A stretch of DNA of 46,002 nt, from assembly GCA_022511075.1 (NCBI GenBank), contig JAFLSE010000020.1:1-46002 (forward strand), read 5' to 3'. The translations under genes were made by a program, and so were the position numbers. Position 1 is the first letter of the stretch, and every line of letters starts with the position of its first letter. Below are positions 43,949 to 46,002 of the stretch, piece after piece. The notes beneath the pieces are model-generated. The model worked only from the letters and a program-made list of their open reading frames with translations, had not been told where the DNA came from and ran no database searches. The DNA is from Prevotella sp. GTDB lineage: Bacteria; Bacteroidota; Bacteroidia; Bacteroidales; Bacteroidaceae.

Positions 43949-44209
43949 ATGATAGTAATCACTCATTACTCTATGGTTAAGCAACCGTTTATTCTTAGCA
44001 AAGAAATGAAAAATGTTCTTGATATGACTTTCAGACTAAGTAATGATTATTTTGCCAAGTATGCCAATAAAATCAATGGTCATAATATATTAATAATTGA
44101 CGACACTATTAGTAGAGGACAATCAACAAAAGAAGCCTGTCATATTATGACAGATTCATATGCCCCAAAGAGCATAACAGTTCTTACGCTATTATCCAAG
44201 TTGTATTAG
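43949..44209 (+). pseudogene. Phosphoribosyltransferase (ComF-like) C-terminal fragment
   Basis: An 86-residue frame whose second half, NILIIDDTISRGQSTKEACH, is the PRPP-binding motif of type I phosphoribosyltransferases, followed by KSITVLTLLSKLY, the closing strand. The N-terminal half of the fold (some 60-100 residues in relatives) is missing, and the frame upstream meets the stop of the preceding gene. It may be a decayed gene or the last part of a split one; expression is possible but full activity is unlikely. Confidence 0.55.
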
Positions 44210-44215
44210 ATAAAT

Positions 44216-44262
44216 AAAGTGAATGAGTAATCACTATCTGATTGCTCATTCACTTTATTTAT
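44216..44262. terminator. Strong hairpin terminator after the PRTase fragment
   Basis: An 18-bp stem with one G-U pair (44216-44233 with 44239-44256), five-base loop, T-rich on the plus side. Confidence 0.85.
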
Positions 44263-44390
44263 TCATTATTTCCCCTTGGGTCAAATTATACGTAATTGTC
44301 ATTGAAGAAAATGTATAGCGACAAACACATAAGAGCATTCGTTGCAATTTAAGATTCACCTAATTATTAAAAAAGAGTAATAACTTATTC

Positions 44391-44735
44391 TTACTTCACC
44401 TTCTCAACGATAGCCTTGAAAGCCTGTGGATTGTTTACGGCGAGGTCAGCGAGAACCTTGCGGTTAATCTCGATGCCAGCCTTGTGAAGAGCACCCATAA
44501 AAACAGAGTAGCTCATACCCTCGAGACGAGCGGCAGCGTTGATACGCTGAATCCACAATGCGCGGAAATTGCGCTTCTTCGTACGACGGTCACGATATGC
44601 GTATGTTAAACCTTTCTCCCAAGTGTTTTTGGCAACGGTCCACACATTCTTACGCGCACCAAAATAACCACGGGTAAGTTTAAGGATTCTCTTTCTCTTT
44701 GCCCTTGAGGCAACGTGATTTACTGATCTTGGCAT
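44391..44735 (-). CDS. rplT: 50S ribosomal protein L20
   Basis: A 114-residue L20, binding 23S rRNA early in 50S assembly. [35 protein letters not shown] and [20 protein letters not shown] are canonical. Last gene of infC-rpmI-rplT, 36 bases after rpmI. A weak hairpin before T6 lies directly after the stop (44368-44390); the rest of 44263-44367 shows nothing I can assign. Confidence 0.98.
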   Translation of the reverse strand: MPRSVNHVASRAKRKRILKLTRGYFGARKNVWTVAKNTWEKGLTYAYRDRRTKKRNFRALWIQRINAAARLEGMSYSVFMGALHKAGIEINRKVLADLAVNNPQAFKAIVEKVK

Positions 44736-44771
44736 AGTTTTCTTACTTTAGTTGTTTGACAATTTAGATAA

Positions 44772-44969
44772 TTAACGGAGACACAACAAATCACGTACCT
44801 GCTTTGTGTTTGTACCGTCCACAAGCGTCTGGTGTACAAGGTTACGCTTTTGCTTCTTTGTCTTCTTAGTCAGAATGTGACTGTGGTAAGCATGGTGTCT
44901 CTTAATCTTACCTGTACCGGTGAAACGAAATCTTTTCTTTGCGCCGGAATTTGTCTTTTGTTTTGGCAT
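44772..44969 (-). CDS. rpmI: 50S ribosomal protein L35
   Basis: A 65-residue L35: [40 protein letters not shown]. Middle gene of the infC-rpmI-rplT operon, 78 bases after infC. Confidence 0.98.
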   Translation of the reverse strand: MPKQKTNSGAKKRFRFTGTGKIKRHHAYHSHILTKKTKKQKRNLVHQTLVDGTNTKQVRDLLCLR

Positions 44970-45047
44970 TGTTTTTAATTTTTTAAATTGTTATTAATTA
45001 AATAGGTGGCAACGTATATACCAAAGACGTTGCGCACACATGTTCTT

Positions 45048-45755
45048 TTAGTCTTTTTCTTCATCTGTGGTGTCCTGCAGTTTCTTTAACGCATCGGCAC
45101 TAATTTTTGCGTTTGCAAACAAACCACCGTTTGCTGGAGTCTCTGCGTCTGCCTCGACAGACTGTACCTTTGCATTCTTGGCATCAGTCTCACGTTTCTC
45201 CCTGTCCATTGCCTGCTGGCTCTTCTTTGCCACACCTGCCTTCTTGGGAGCCAAGTAGAGGAACATCTTCTTTCCTTCGAGCGACGGCATGTGTTCTACC
45301 TTACCGTATTCCTCCAAGTCGTTAGCAAAGCGCAACAGGAGAACTTCACCCTGTTCCTTGAAGAGAATGGAACGACCACGGAAGAAAACGTATGCCCTTA
45401 CCTTGTTGCCGTCCTCAAGAAACTCCTTTGCGTGCTTCAGCTTGAACTGATAGTCGTGCTCGTCGGTCTGCGGTCCGAAACGAATCTCCTTCACCTCCAC
45501 CTTCACTTGCTTTGCCTTCATCTCTTTGGCGCGCTTCTTCTGCTGGTAGAGGAATTTTGAGTAGTCAATGATACGACAAACAGGTGGTTGTGCATTGGGT
45601 GATATTTCTACAAGATCCACGCCCTCGTCGCGTGCCATGTCCAATGCCTGTCTTGTTGGCATTACTGTTGAGCCGCTGTCACTCACGACGCGGACTTCGC
45701 GTACTCGTATCTGTTCGTTTATACGATACTGGAACTTACTGTTGTCGTTTTTCAT
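45048..45755 (-). CDS. infC: Translation initiation factor IF-3
   Basis: A 235-residue IF-3, which keeps 30S subunits free and checks the start codon. N-terminal domain: [41 protein letters not shown]-terminal domain: [30 protein letters not shown]. The core ends near residue 178; a further 55 residues ([20 protein letters not shown] onward, acidic and Ala/Lys-rich) are beyond the usual length. The start is a normal ATG at 45755, not the rare AUU known from E. coli infC, so that type of self-control is not expected here. Confidence 0.97.
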   Translation of the reverse strand: MKNDNSKFQYRINEQIRVREVRVVSDSGSTVMPTRQALDMARDEGVDLVEISPNAQPPVCRIIDYSKFLYQQKKRAKEMKAKQVKVEVKEIRFGPQTDEHDYQFKLKHAKEFLEDGNKVRAYVFFRGRSILFKEQGEVLLLRFANDLEEYGKVEHMPSLEGKKMFLYLAPKKAGVAKKSQQAMDREKRETDAKNAKVQSVEADAETPANGGLFANAKISADALKKLQDTTDEEKD

Positions 45756-45810
45756 TCAACGTTTTTAGTGAAACTTTTCTTTTTCGCAGTTATTTTATAC
45801 AAATCGGTTG

Positions 45811-45841
45811 CAAAGGTACAAAAAGTTAACGAACTGGCAAA
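45811..45841 (-). promoter_or_regulatory. infC operon promoter
   Basis: Minus strand: TTTG (45838-45841) and TACCTTTG (45811-45818), spacer 19 bases; leader about 50 bases. Confidence 0.65.
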
Positions 45842-45869
45842 ATTTTTTGCCTCTTTTTTTATTATAGTC

Positions 45870-45904
45870 AAAAAATCTGGCTCGGCAGACAGCCAAGCCA
45901 GATT
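45870..45904 (-). terminator. Terminator of the gene at the right edge
   Basis: On the minus strand AATCTGGCT (45896-45904) pairs with AGCCAGATT (45874-45882), followed by a T run. It separates the right-edge gene from the infC promoter. Confidence 0.8.
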
Positions 45905-45927
45905 CTTATATTTATACAAGATGTGTT

Positions 45928-46002
45928 TTATTCTCCTCTTTGAACGAATCCGTAGCCATTGGTAAATCCACCTGTAGCCATGGTGTTTGGAGAGAACGGG
46001 AA
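45928..46002 (-). CDS. C-terminal end of a gene cut by the right edge
   Basis: The frame open at the edge reads FPFSPNTMATGGFTNGYGFV and QRGE before TAA at 45928-45930, 24 bases before the terminator at 45870-45904. In many bacteria thrS precedes infC, but this Gly-rich tail does not look like ThrS. Two other frames are also open over this short distance, so the choice rests on stop-to-terminator spacing. Confidence 0.35.
   Translation of the reverse strand, partial: FPFSPNTMATGGFTNGYGFVQRGE

Noticed and set aside
44368..44390. rplT terminator
   Set aside because: On the minus strand the stem has an A-C mismatch and only short A/T arms before T6; too weak to list as its own feature.

Overview
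The window looks like a chromosome segment of a Bacteroidales bacterium, most likely Prevotella or a close relative. The reasons are: promoters of the Bacteroidetes type (TTTG, 19-20 bases, TAnnTTTG), which can be read before about a dozen genes; few Shine-Dalgarno sequences; many lipoproteins; LruC-type and C10-peptidase proteins with a type 9 secretion style tail; an alpha-xylosidase/beta-galactosidase glycan operon; and the infC-rpmI-rplT order. No rRNA, CRISPR array, integrase, transposase or SusC/SusD pair was seen.

Layout. 1-4.1 kb (minus): the proximal part of an A/T-rich surface polysaccharide locus, with Wzz chain-length regulator, Wzx flippase, Wzy polymerase and a GT2 glycosyltransferase cut by the left edge. 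4.1-8.7 kb (minus): topoisomerase IV subunit A followed by two tightly coupled envelope genes (a DUF3316-like protein and an S41-like lipoprotein). 9.0-15.1 kb (mostly plus): M23/LysM peptidase, glutamate dehydrogenase, tRNA-Arg(CCG) on minus, the UPF0237-UPF0210 pair, and an exported sugar-isomerase-like protein coupled to a DUF3826-like protein. 15.4-18.1 kb: an LruC-like lipoprotein, a 0.8 kb repeat-rich intergenic island and a 45-residue small protein. 18.1-24.7 kb: recN, an ExbB/ExbD/ExbD operon with an unknown membrane protein and an Lrp regulator, folA-thyA, and trmN6. 24.7-27.8 kb (minus): lemA, an HtpX-like protease and a GH28 pectinase. 28.3-35.7 kb (plus): a LacI-type regulator leading GH31, GH2 and a lipoprotein, probably an operon for xyloglucan-like side chains. 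35.8-39.5 kb: a structured RNA leader candidate, two unknown lipoproteins and a C10 cysteine peptidase. 39.5-43.6 kb: queC-ridA, an RluA-type synthase plus a 50-residue membrane protein, menA and a divergent HD-domain gene. 43.6-44.2 kb: a small A/T-rich accessory patch. 44.4-45.8 kb (minus): infC-rpmI-rplT. The right edge holds the tail of another minus-strand gene behind a terminator.

Most of the content is conserved housekeeping plus ordinary Bacteroidales envelope and glycan genes. The signals that ordinary annotation would not explain are mostly non-coding: a leader RNA at about 35.81-36.00 kb with mutually exclusive folds; paired 18-bp palindromes upstream of the LacI-type gene; a nested inverted-repeat island at 17.3-17.95 kb; and two divergent promoters (menA/HD) that interlock base for base. 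I did not find a clear new multi-gene system. The least explained gene sets are the UPF0237/UPF0210 pair, the ExbB-X-ExbD-ExbD operon, and the two lipoproteins between the leader RNA and the C10 peptidase.
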